A stretch of 39,309 nucleotides of DNA from a virus, in the IMG/VR virus record IMGVR_UViG_3300025698_000016, positions 1 to 39,309 of that record; one strand, written 5' to 3'. Shown one piece after another: positions 14,607 through 21,280 of the stretch. Below the pieces are notes generated by a model. That model was not told the origin of the DNA. It saw only the letters and a list, made by a program, of their open reading frames with translations, and made no database searches. Both the position numbers and the translations under genes were made by a program. Position 1 is the stretch's first letter. Every line of letters starts with the position of its first letter.

Positions 14607-15053
14607 TTACGCGGTCCGGGAGTAGGCGCGGAACGTAAACGTGAATTGTATCGGGAACACGTCGAATATCTCCTCGTCCGGGAACGTATATTCGTAGTCC
14701 ACCGTGTCCCACGACCCGATAGAAAGCCCGTTCGCGGACGCCTCCGTGTCGTCTCGAACGTCCCGGAGGATCTGAACCACGTCGTCTTTGAGTTCGACCC
14801 GTCGGGCGTGAGAGTCTATTACTTTCGCCTCCGCGAACACAGCGGAACCGTGGTCCAGCGTCGTCCGCGCCCCTCTCCAATTCTCGAAGTGTTCGGACGT
14901 GTCCGCTATCAGGATATACTCGTTCGTCCCCGGAGGGACGCTTTTCTCGTCTCGACGGACGCGAACCACGTCCGGTTTCCCGTTCGAGTAGTTCGCGGCG
15001 TCCGAGAGTAGCGTTTCTATGACTCCTGTAGTGTCGTGGTCGGGATCTACCAT
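14607..15053 (-). CDS. Tail terminator-like neck protein
   Basis: This 148-residue protein lies just before the tube gene. The alpha-beta layout suits a tail terminator (gpU-like): a start helix (TGVIETLLSDAANY), strands (EYILIADTS), a charged centre (RRVELKDDVVQILRDVRDD), and a C-terminal strand pair (FDVFPIQFTFTFRAYS). Such proteins cap the tail tube and join it to the head connector. The assignment is mostly by order and size. It starts two bases after the previous stop region. Confidence 0.6.
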   Translation of the reverse strand: MVDPDHDTTGVIETLLSDAANYSNGKPDVVRVRRDEKSVPPGTNEYILIADTSEHFENWRGARTTLDHGSAVFAEAKVIDSHARRVELKDDVVQILRDVRDDTEASANGLSIGSWDTVDYEYTFPDEEIFDVFPIQFTFTFRAYSRTA

Positions 15054-15055
15054 TT

Positions 15056-15610
15056 CTATTTACCCTCTTTCTCGAACGAGTTTTCCCCGTTCAATTCCTG
15101 AACGTCCACGTAGCCGGACTGTAGGAGTCCGCCCGTGTCCGTCGCCTCGTCCGCTACTATGTCCTGTGAAACGCCGAAAGCAAAGTCCAGAAAGTCCCGC
15201 ATTATCTTGAACGGGGCGGACGGGTCCTCCGAGTTCGCGTAGGGCGTCTCTATGGAGTCCAGCGCCCCCTTTGCTTTCTCCATACTCCTCTCCATAAACC
15301 GGACCGCGACGGTCCCGTTCTTTGCGATAGCGTTCACGACTAACCACGCTACCGCGTCTTTCCACTCCGAGGTAGTGACCTCCGAGGGATCCGATACCGC
15401 GGCGTCTTTCATACCCGCGTCGAGGTCGTTCCACTTTCGGTGAACCCACTCCCGGATAGGCGAGAACGGAGGAGAGGTCCCGGCGTAGGTCGTTTCCCAA
15501 TTGACATAGGGGGCGTGGTCCGCGGTATAGCCGTAAGCGCCCTCTACGTCGAACCCTCGACGGATCTCCTCTAAGGCGTCGTCGTTCAGATCCGTAGAGA
15601 CGTTAGCCAT
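15056..15610 (-). CDS. Neck / tail-completion protein, HK97 gp10-like
   Basis: This 184-residue protein has features of gp10-type neck proteins: GAYGYTADHAPYVNWETTYAG near the N terminus (an APY-V-x-E/W string), then a long helix region (AVRFMERSMEKAKGALDSI), and a C-terminal strand and helix. It lies between the head-tail adaptor and the tail terminator. The start overlaps the adaptor stop (TAATG). The role would be completing the neck during head-tail joining. Confidence 0.65.
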   Translation of the reverse strand: MANVSTDLNDDALEEIRRGFDVEGAYGYTADHAPYVNWETTYAGTSPPFSPIREWVHRKWNDLDAGMKDAAVSDPSEVTTSEWKDAVAWLVVNAIAKNGTVAVRFMERSMEKAKGALDSIETPYANSEDPSAPFKIMRDFLDFAFGVSQDIVADEATDTGGLLQSGYVDVQELNGENSFEKEGK

Positions 15611-16440
15611 TACGGAACCGCCCTCCTGTGTTCCTGAATAGCCTCCATAGCGTCCGACCGGAGACTGTCCGCGGCGTCCGTGAGGTCGAGATCCGCCTCC
15701 GAGGAGGTCCGGAACATATCTCCGAGAGAGTCCATACGGGCTATGTCCGAGGCGACGAGTTTCCCCACAGCGTCCCGGAGGTCCCCCGGGACGGACGAGG
15801 AAACGCCCTCCGTCGTCGTCGCGGGGTTCGAGGTCCCGGAGACGTTCCCGTTCTGGACCTCCGTAGCCGCGGAACTCTCGTCCGGACCGTAGCGGTAGTT
15901 CACCCGGGCGGTAGCGTCGTCTACGAGGGCTTTCCCGTAGGCGGAGACGTTCCCGACCGTAACCGCGTTTATGTGGATCTTTAGCCGCCCACGGTCGGGT
16001 TCTATGATATAGTCGTCGTCGGAGAGAACCGACTCGGACGCCTCTCCACCGCTACTCGTTAGGTCGTCGTAGTTCCGTCCGCGGTAGAGGACGAGTTCGG
16101 TTATACTCTCCACGTCCAGCGCGGGTAACTGAACGATAGCCCACGCGTCCGCTACCTTTGTCGGATCTCGGAGACGCCGCCCGGAGGAGTAGCGACTCCG
16201 CCGCCTGTGTCGAGAGTGTTTCTGTAGGTGAGAGAGTTTCACGGGGCGCGTATGTGTCGCCTCCCGCCGCCTCCACGCTTTGTTAGTCCGAGAGTCCACG
16301 AACTCCGTCCGGTCGAGTAACATACTGATAACCTCCGACTCCCCGGGGTCGGAGAACCCGTCCCGGTTCCGGACGTGTTTCAGAACGTCGTCCGGGGAGG
16401 CGTAGGGAACCTCGTCTACTACGGTCGAGGGGATAGCCAT
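15610..16440 (-). CDS. Head-tail adaptor (connector) protein
   Basis: This 276-residue protein follows the capsid and decoration genes, where portal adaptors lie. It has an N-terminal helical part (YASPDDVLKHVRNRDG, then SEVISMLLDRTEFVDSRTN), a basic stretch (HSRHRRRSRYSSGRRLRD), a central beta part (ADAWAIVQLPALDVESITEL, then YIIEPDRGRLKIHI), and C-terminal helices (DLRDAVGKLVASDIARMDS). This order matches gp6/gp15-type adaptors that bind the portal ring. The very basic segment at residues 75-93 could touch DNA. It has its own promoter with a palindrome in the leader. Confidence 0.65.
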   Translation of the reverse strand: MAIPSTVVDEVPYASPDDVLKHVRNRDGFSDPGESEVISMLLDRTEFVDSRTNKAWRRREATHTRPVKLSHLQKHSRHRRRSRYSSGRRLRDPTKVADAWAIVQLPALDVESITELVLYRGRNYDDLTSSGGEASESVLSDDDYIIEPDRGRLKIHINAVTVGNVSAYGKALVDDATARVNYRYGPDESSAATEVQNGNVSGTSNPATTTEGVSSSVPGDLRDAVGKLVASDIARMDSLGDMFRTSSEADLDLTDAADSLRSDAMEAIQEHRRAVP

Positions 16441-16452
16441 TTCTTAGACGCT

Positions 16453-16482
16453 ACTCCCCGGGGAGTCCTCTAAAAGGTAGGC
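16453..16482 (-). promoter_or_regulatory. Promoter with palindrome before the head-tail adaptor
   Basis: The minus strand reads CGTAG-CCTACCTTTTAGAGG, centred about 33 bases before the ATG at 16440. The 14-base perfect palindrome ACTCCCCGGGGAGT (16453-16466) lies between box and start, a likely operator position. A split version, ACTCCCC...GGGGAGT, occurs at 35939-35961. Confidence 0.5.
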
Positions 16483-16521
16483 TACGGAACTCGTTTAAGA
16501 AAACGGGAGGGTTCGGGAACT

Positions 16522-16809
16522 CTACTGTTCGACTACGAGGACGTTCACCGTGTCCGTCGAACTCCCGGATCCGTCCGAGATAGACGCCTGTGAGGTCCCC
16601 GCGGACGCTACGCCCGCGTCGTCCGGCGCGGCTTTCGCCGTAGCCGTAATGTAGGGTTCCGCGTCGAGGTCCCCGTCTACGCCGGGGAGGTCCGCGGAGT
16701 AGTCGAGAGTGTAGGTCCCGCTGGATAGCGTGACCTGTCCAGCCCATACCCGCCCCGATCCGGGAACGGAGGGATCCGCCCGGGCGTCCGAGATCTTTTT
16801 GAAAGCCAT
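16522..16809 (-). CDS. Probable capsid decoration protein
   Basis: This 95-residue beta-rich protein lies directly after the major capsid gene with a 13-base gap. It carries alternating strands (VWAGQVTLSSGTYTLDYSAD, PYITATAKAAP, DTVNVLVVEQ), no cysteines and no helix of note. Small beta proteins at this position are often head decoration or stabilising proteins, which suits a virus facing high salt. No family motif is recognised. Confidence 0.6.
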   Translation of the reverse strand: MAFKKISDARADPSVPGSGRVWAGQVTLSSGTYTLDYSADLPGVDGDLDAEPYITATAKAAPDDAGVASAGTSQASISDGSGSSTDTVNVLVVEQ

Positions 16810-16822
16810 ATCTCGTTACCCT

Positions 16823-18028
16823 TTAGGCGACGTTCTCGACGCGGTGGAGGTGGTTGATACCCTCTCCGACGAGGGTCCCGTAGGCGTCCACCGCGAACGT
16901 TTCGGTCGGTCCGGTCTTTGCGAGAGGGTGGAGGGTAGCGTCCTGTAGCATACCCATATACCACCCGGAGAGGTCCACACTCCACAGGTCCCGGGACCCG
17001 GCGGAGTTGTTCACTCCGTGGGACTTGAGGACGGGCGTCCCGTCCACCATAAGACTCCGGAAACCGAAGTCGAGTTCGTCCCCGGGCGACTCGAACCGCG
17101 TAAAGTCGTCCAGTTCCTTTTTCAGGTCCGTGAGGACGCTGTGGGTCGTGATGTGAACCACGGAGTCGAGGTTCGCCCCCTGTCGTTCGAGGGTTTCCAT
17201 AGCGTCGTAGATGTCGTCTACGGAAATGGTCGAACCCGTGAGGTCCGTAGTGAGATCCGGGGAGGTAGTCGAGATAAGGTCCTCGAACCCCTCGAACCCG
17301 GACCCGTCCGCGTTCGTCCCCTGAATCATTTGCGTCTCCTCGTACTGACGCATAGCCCGCATCATAGCCTCCTCCGTGGTCGAACGGGTGGAACGGAGAC
17401 TCGACGCCGCCAACTGAACGAGGTCCGTTACCTCGGACTCTCGACCGTAGGGAACCACGCTGTAGGAGTGGTTCGCGTAGGTGTCGTCGGACTCCGGGTA
17501 GGGACCCGTCTCACCGAACGCGGAGACGGACCCGACCGCGGTCTGTTCGTCCGCCTCGACCGTCTCCTCCTCAACAGCCACCCGCGGGATCATATCCGCG
17601 AGAGGCGTGTTCTGTCCGGACGAAACGTAAACGTCCGGGGAGACGAAAATCGGGAGGCTGAACGCGGAGGTGTCCATCGCCTTCTTTACCTCCTGTTTCG
17701 CCTCCCACAGGGTCATATCCTGACCCGGGCTGAGTCCGTTCCACCGCTTGTAGATCTCGTCCCACCCGTCTCCGGTAAGACCGTCTCCGGAGAACAGCGC
17801 GGACGGGTAGTGGACCGCGTTCTTTTTGACGGGTCCACGGGTCGAGAACCCGTAGGGGTCCGAGTAGAGGACCTTATCCGCGTCCGGGTTCCCCGTTTCC
17901 TTTCGGACCGTTTCGTGGAGGTCCCCGAACGCCGAACGGTGGGCCGCGGTCGGACTGTTGTAGTAGGCCGGGCGCGACTTGACTACCTTCCGTTCCGTCG
18001 GGAGTCCGTTCTGTGGTTCAGCGGACAT
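16823..18028 (-). CDS. Major capsid protein, HK97 fold
   Basis: This 401-residue protein has the usual length and order of an HK97-fold capsid protein and follows the protease-scaffold gene with a TAATG overlap. The N-terminal arm (1-110) is charged. Long helices follow (SLRSTRSTTEEAMMRAMRQY at about 210-230). The P-domain/A-domain transition includes TISVDDIYDAMETL and VVHITTHSVLTDL, a common capsid string where a helix and strand lead to the A domain. The C terminus has FAVDAYGTLVG and ends VENVA. No cysteine is present, so crosslinking by disulfides is excluded. Confidence 0.85.
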   Translation of the reverse strand: MSAEPQNGLPTERKVVKSRPAYYNSPTAAHRSAFGDLHETVRKETGNPDADKVLYSDPYGFSTRGPVKKNAVHYPSALFSGDGLTGDGWDEIYKRWNGLSPGQDMTLWEAKQEVKKAMDTSAFSLPIFVSPDVYVSSGQNTPLADMIPRVAVEEETVEADEQTAVGSVSAFGETGPYPESDDTYANHSYSVVPYGRESEVTDLVQLAASSLRSTRSTTEEAMMRAMRQYEETQMIQGTNADGSGFEGFEDLISTTSPDLTTDLTGSTISVDDIYDAMETLERQGANLDSVVHITTHSVLTDLKKELDDFTRFESPGDELDFGFRSLMVDGTPVLKSHGVNNSAGSRDLWSVDLSGWYMGMLQDATLHPLAKTGPTETFAVDAYGTLVGEGINHLHRVENVA

Positions 18029-19626
18029 TAGTCCACCCTCCCCGCCGCGGTGATACCTTCCGTCGAGGTCGAAACCTTACCGTCGCCCGACCCGCTGGAC
18101 TTTTCCACGTCGCCCGGGGAGGTCCCGGACTTAGCGCCCTTTCGGACGACCTCCTCCTCGGAGTCGTCGTCCGCGGACTTTTCGAGGAGTCCCGCCTCCT
18201 CCATATCCGCCCGGAGTTCCTGAACCGGATCCGGTTCGTCCTCCGTCTTAGCCGCCTCGTCGTCGTTCGTCTCCTCCGCCTCGTCGTCCTCCTCACCGTC
18301 GAGGAGTCCGACCTCTTTCTGAACCTCCTCCACGTCGGAACGGAGGTCGTCCAGTCGAGAACCGTGTTCCTCGACGGACTTAGCGATACCTTCGGTCGTG
18401 TCTCGGATCTCTCCGAGGAGTTCGGTAGTGTCGTCGTCCATAGTTGGACCGTCGTCGTCGTTCTTAGCCTGTTCCTCGTCGTCTCCCTCGTCCTCGTCGT
18501 CCTCGTCGGACTCCTCCTCGACCTCCTCCTCCTCGGAGGAGTCGGAGTCCTCGGACTCTCGAATAGGGATCTCGACTCCACCGACCTCTACTGTGTCGTC
18601 CAGCGCGTCGAGATCCGCGTCCGCCGCCCACGCGAACATATCGCTAAGGGCTGTGTTCTCGACGGTAGAGTTCGGGTTCTCGTCTACGTAGGCGCGGATA
18701 GCCTCCGCGAGGTTCGCCAAAGCGTCCGCGCCTAACTCTTTGAGTAGGTCCTGTCGTTCGTCTCCCATACGTAGGGAAACCCGCCTCGTTCCGAGTTCAG
18801 CCCGGGGCGGGGCGGGCGTCTGTTCGTCCGAGGGGGATCCGTCCGCGTCCGTCGCGGATTTACGCGCCCGTCGGAGGGCCTTTCTTTGCTTTTCCGTGAG
18901 GAGGGCGTCCGGGTCGAGGGACGCCGCGCCTCCGTAAATGGAGAAACCTGTGAGTTCCCCGTTCTGGACGCGTTTCCACGCGTCCTTTTCGAGTTCGACG
19001 CCCATTATCCACGTTCCCTCCGGGTAGGATCTCGTCTCCCCGTCGGGGGTCGTGAACTCGTCGGGACCGTTCCGAACGATATAGGACTCTACGGGAGTCC
19101 CCTCTCCCTCAAAGAGGGAGTGGTCCGCGTCTACTTTCCTATAGTTTTTCATATAGGAGTGTGCCGCGGACTCTATCTCCGGTTCCGGAACTAAGTCGCC
19201 GTTGGCGTCCGCCTCACCCGGAACGAGAACCGCCGCCCACACTTTCCTCTCCGCGGGGGCGTCGTCGGACCCGTCCTCGTCGGACAGGTCCTCGTCGTCG
19301 GAGAGTTCGTCCTCCTCTTTGAGGAGAACTACGTCTCTCGTCTCTCCGAGTTGGTTCTCTCCGGGGGTCCAGTCGTTCTCGTCCGCGTCCGCGGACTTTG
19401 CTAACAACCACTCGGAGTCCTGCGCGGGTTCGTCTACGACGGAAACATACTCTACCTGTAGTCCGGTCAAGATAGAGTCGGGAGAGGCGTTTTCTATCGC
19501 CTCGAACCCGTTTTCCTGTAGCCACCCACACAGCGCCTCCGGGTCGTCTACGGAGCGTTCCTGTCCGAGGGTGGAAACACACTCCTCGAACCCTCCCGGA
19601 AAAGCCTCCTCAAAGGACTGTGGCAT
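18028..19626 (-). CDS. Prohead protease fused to scaffold (XkdF-like)
   Basis: This 532-residue protein joins two functions. Residues about 55-235 form an XkdF-type serine protease domain: WAAVLVPGEADANGDLVPEP, a histidine in DADHS (H169), WIMGVELEKDAWKRVQNGE, and a serine in TGFSIYG (S229) as the likely catalytic pair. The C-terminal part (about 240-532) is a scaffold-like region with an acidic run at about 355-395 and a coiled coil at about 405-445 (LLGEIRDTTEGIAKSVEEHG). The protease would cut the scaffold and capsid proteins in head maturation. The fusion avoids a separate scaffold gene. It is followed by the capsid gene (TAATG). Confidence 0.8.
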   Translation of the reverse strand: MPQSFEEAFPGGFEECVSTLGQERSVDDPEALCGWLQENGFEAIENASPDSILTGLQVEYVSVVDEPAQDSEWLLAKSADADENDWTPGENQLGETRDVVLLKEEDELSDDEDLSDEDGSDDAPAERKVWAAVLVPGEADANGDLVPEPEIESAAHSYMKNYRKVDADHSLFEGEGTPVESYIVRNGPDEFTTPDGETRSYPEGTWIMGVELEKDAWKRVQNGELTGFSIYGGAASLDPDALLTEKQRKALRRARKSATDADGSPSDEQTPAPPRAELGTRRVSLRMGDERQDLLKELGADALANLAEAIRAYVDENPNSTVENTALSDMFAWAADADLDALDDTVEVGGVEIPIRESEDSDSSEEEEVEEESDEDDEDEGDDEEQAKNDDDGPTMDDDTTELLGEIRDTTEGIAKSVEEHGSRLDDLRSDVEEVQKEVGLLDGEEDDEAEETNDDEAAKTEDEPDPVQELRADMEEAGLLEKSADDDSEEEVVRKGAKSGTSPGDVEKSSGSGDGKVSTSTEGITAAGRVD

Positions 19627-19765
19627 TTAGTGGAACCCTCGTAGGGCTACCTTACTCCGGAGGGGTCTTACGTATAAGGCGGACCGGACCCCTATACAGT
19701 CCGCTATACACTACAGCCCATTAGTGTCCAGTACCTTTATTATCCCCTCCCGCGTATAGTAGTGT
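19627..19765. promoter_or_regulatory. Divergent promoter region: capsid operon and plus-strand gene
   Basis: On the plus strand, TTAG-TGTCC-AGTACCTTTATTATCCCC (19721-19747) lies about 28 bases before the ATG at 19766 and matches the GTTAG promoter class. On the minus strand, GCCTTATACGTAAGACC (19664-19680) is a weaker TATA candidate about 49 bases before the ATG at 19626. Confidence 0.5.
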
Positions 19766-20287
19766 ATGGGACGAGAAACCTACGAGTTCGACGCCGCCCG
19801 CTACGTGGACGAGGACGCTACGACCGCCTACGCTGTTCCCGCGACGGACGGAGGTCATTACGTCGTCGGGACCGTCGAGGAGGCGTTTAACGAGGGATTG
19901 AAAGACGCCCACGACCGGGCGGAGGCGGAGTTCCGCGAGACGTGGGAGGCGGACGAGGAGGAGACTACGGAGTGGGACGAGATCCCCCCGCGTGAACGCG
20001 TCGAGGGAACGCCGAACGGCTACTCCCACTCGACCGTTACCGTTACGGAGATCCGAGAGTCCGACTACGGGCTGAAAGCGGTCCTCGACGGACCCGCCCC
20101 GTGGGAGACGCCGGACGACGAGACGCCGCTAAACGAGGTCATAAAGTCTACGCCGTGGGAGGAGGTCCACTACGAGTTTAACGACGACCTGAAAGCGTGG
20201 ACCGTGGACGCCTCCGAGATAGGGCGTCTCTCCTCCGTGTTCCGAGACTACGGCTACTCCGTTCTGGACGAGGCGGACCGTAAGTAG
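19766..20287 (+). CDS. Unknown acidic protein inserted on the plus strand
   Basis: This 173-residue acidic protein is not recognised. It breaks the minus-strand structural module between the portal and protease genes and has its own well-formed promoter, which is the usual look of a moron or accessory gene. Visible features are a Trp/Glu-rich centre (FRETWEADEEETTEWDEIPP), a beta stretch (STVTVTEIRESDYGLKAVLD) and a C-terminal helical part (GRLSSVFRDYGYSVLDEADR). There are no Cys, membrane segments or enzyme motifs. Codon and base use look like its neighbours. Confidence 0.75.
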   Translation: MGRETYEFDAARYVDEDATTAYAVPATDGGHYVVGTVEEAFNEGLKDAHDRAEAEFRETWEADEEETTEWDEIPPRERVEGTPNGYSHSTVTVTEIRESDYGLKAVLDGPAPWETPDDETPLNEVIKSTPWEEVHYEFNDDLKAWTVDASEIGRLSSVFRDYGYSVLDEADRK

Positions 20288-20431
20288 GAGTGGGGGAAAC
20301 GCGGGACGAGAAAAGCGCCCCGCGTCGCCTCTGACATACCCACGCCGTGACTACGTGGGTGGAGTCGGGCCGGTGCTACCCGACGAGAGACGCTACGGAG
20401 TGAACCGTCTTAGTGTTATCCTACGCTACCA
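20288..20431. terminator. Convergent intergenic region with three hairpins, two with matching loops
   Basis: The region lies between convergent genes. The first hairpin is ACGCGGG (20299-20305) with CCCGCGT (20319-20325). The second is CCCACG, loop CCGTGACTA, CGTGGG (20339-20359). The third is GTCGGG, loop CCGGTGCTA, CCCGAC (20364-20384). The last two have 9-base loops that differ little, an unusual match for a plain terminator. A 14-base string at 20399-20412 repeats one at 2837-2850. Confidence 0.5.
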
Positions 20432-20686
20432 CTACCGGAGGCGGTATTTGTCTATCCAGTCGTAAAACGTGTTCGGGGAGACGTTCGCCTCCATTTCCAC
20501 CTCGTCCAGTCGGGAGTTCAGGTCCCGGAGGGCGGGGCGGACGGACCCGTGTTCTTTCAGGAGACGCCGGAGGAGTCCCGGCATACTACAGGATAGCGCC
20601 TGTTCGACCTCCGTCTCCCGGTCCGTCCGGGCTTTCTCGACCGCCTCCATTTTCTGAACCGCCTCCCGGTAGATCTCGTCGGACAT
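20432..20686 (-). CDS. Small helical protein with HTH-like C terminus
   Basis: This 84-residue, mostly helical protein has a charged N-terminal helix (EIYREAVQKMEAVEKARTDR) and a C-terminal segment resembling an HTH (MEANVSPNTFYDWIDKYRLR). It is the last gene of the portal operon and starts 4 bases after the previous stop. Possible roles are a head accessory factor or small regulator. The HTH reading is tentative because the wing or third-helix context is short. Confidence 0.6.
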   Translation of the reverse strand: MSDEIYREAVQKMEAVEKARTDRETEVEQALSCSMPGLLRRLLKEHGSVRPALRDLNSRLDEVEMEANVSPNTFYDWIDKYRLR

Positions 20687-20690
20687 ATCC

Positions 20691-20987
20691 TCACTCCGCC
20701 CCGCCGGAGGAAATGAGAACGTCCGCGGTCCCGCCGGACCCCGTGGTAGCCACCGCTACCCGGACGAACCTCTCCGTGAGGGTGAGTTTCAGATCCGTGT
20801 CTCCCGTGAGAGTCGTGTCCTCGTCTAACCACGACCCCTCCCGGTCCGATACCTGAACGTCGAACTCCTCACCGTTCCCCGGCGGACGGATCCGGATATT
20901 CGTAGAGTCGTCCCCGGGCTTTTCGAGGACGACCTCCGCGGACCCGTCCGTAACGTCGAGGGACTGTTCCCGTGTTTCGTGGGCCAT
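20691..20987 (-). CDS. Small beta protein, possible head decoration or stabiliser
   Basis: This 98-residue beta-rich acidic protein has regular strands (QSLDVTDGSAEVVLEKPG, NIRIRPPG, DLKLTLTERFVRVAVAT, TADVLISSGG). The pattern is of a small beta sandwich like accessory head proteins. It has its own TATA-like promoter of the CGTAG/AACTTT class about 28 bases upstream. It lies between a small unknown gene and an HTH-like gene in the portal-to-capsid interval. Confidence 0.65.
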   Translation of the reverse strand: MAHETREQSLDVTDGSAEVVLEKPGDDSTNIRIRPPGNGEEFDVQVSDREGSWLDEDTTLTGDTDLKLTLTERFVRVAVATTGSGGTADVLISSGGAE

Positions 20988-21006
20988 ACCTCGAACTCCC
21001 CCGGTA

Positions 21007-21027
21007 GTTCCTTAAAGTTCTCCTACG
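21007..21027 (-). promoter_or_regulatory. Promoter of the small beta protein
   Basis: The minus strand reads CGTAG-GAGAACTTTAAGGAAC, centred about 28 bases before the ATG at 20987. Confidence 0.5.
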
Positions 21028-21280
21028 GACCGCTACTGGACGCCCGGGAGTCCGCCTGTGTCCCGTCCGTGGTTAGTTCGTTCAGCCCGGAGACGAAATC
21101 CACGGACCCGCCGGAGATCTCGTCCCACGCGTTTTGTGTGTCGAACTCCTGTAGGTCCGTGAACGGATCCGAGGGAGTGACGTTCCACAGCCCGGTTAGG
21201 TTCGCGGTCGGGATAACGCCGTTCAGGTTCGTAAGCCCGTAGAGGGCGTCCGTGAACTCCTGAAAGTCTCCTCGTCCCAT
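21023..21280 (-). CDS. Small unknown protein after the portal
   Basis: This 85-residue acidic protein begins directly after the portal stop (TAAATG), so it is translated from the same message. The sequence (FTDALYGLTNLNGVIPTANL, then WNVTPSDPFTDLQEFDTQNA) shows no known motif, no Cys and no membrane segment. Position suggests a minor head protein. Confidence 0.65.
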   Translation of the reverse strand: MGRGDFQEFTDALYGLTNLNGVIPTANLTGLWNVTPSDPFTDLQEFDTQNAWDEISGGSVDFVSGLNELTTDGTQADSRASSSGP

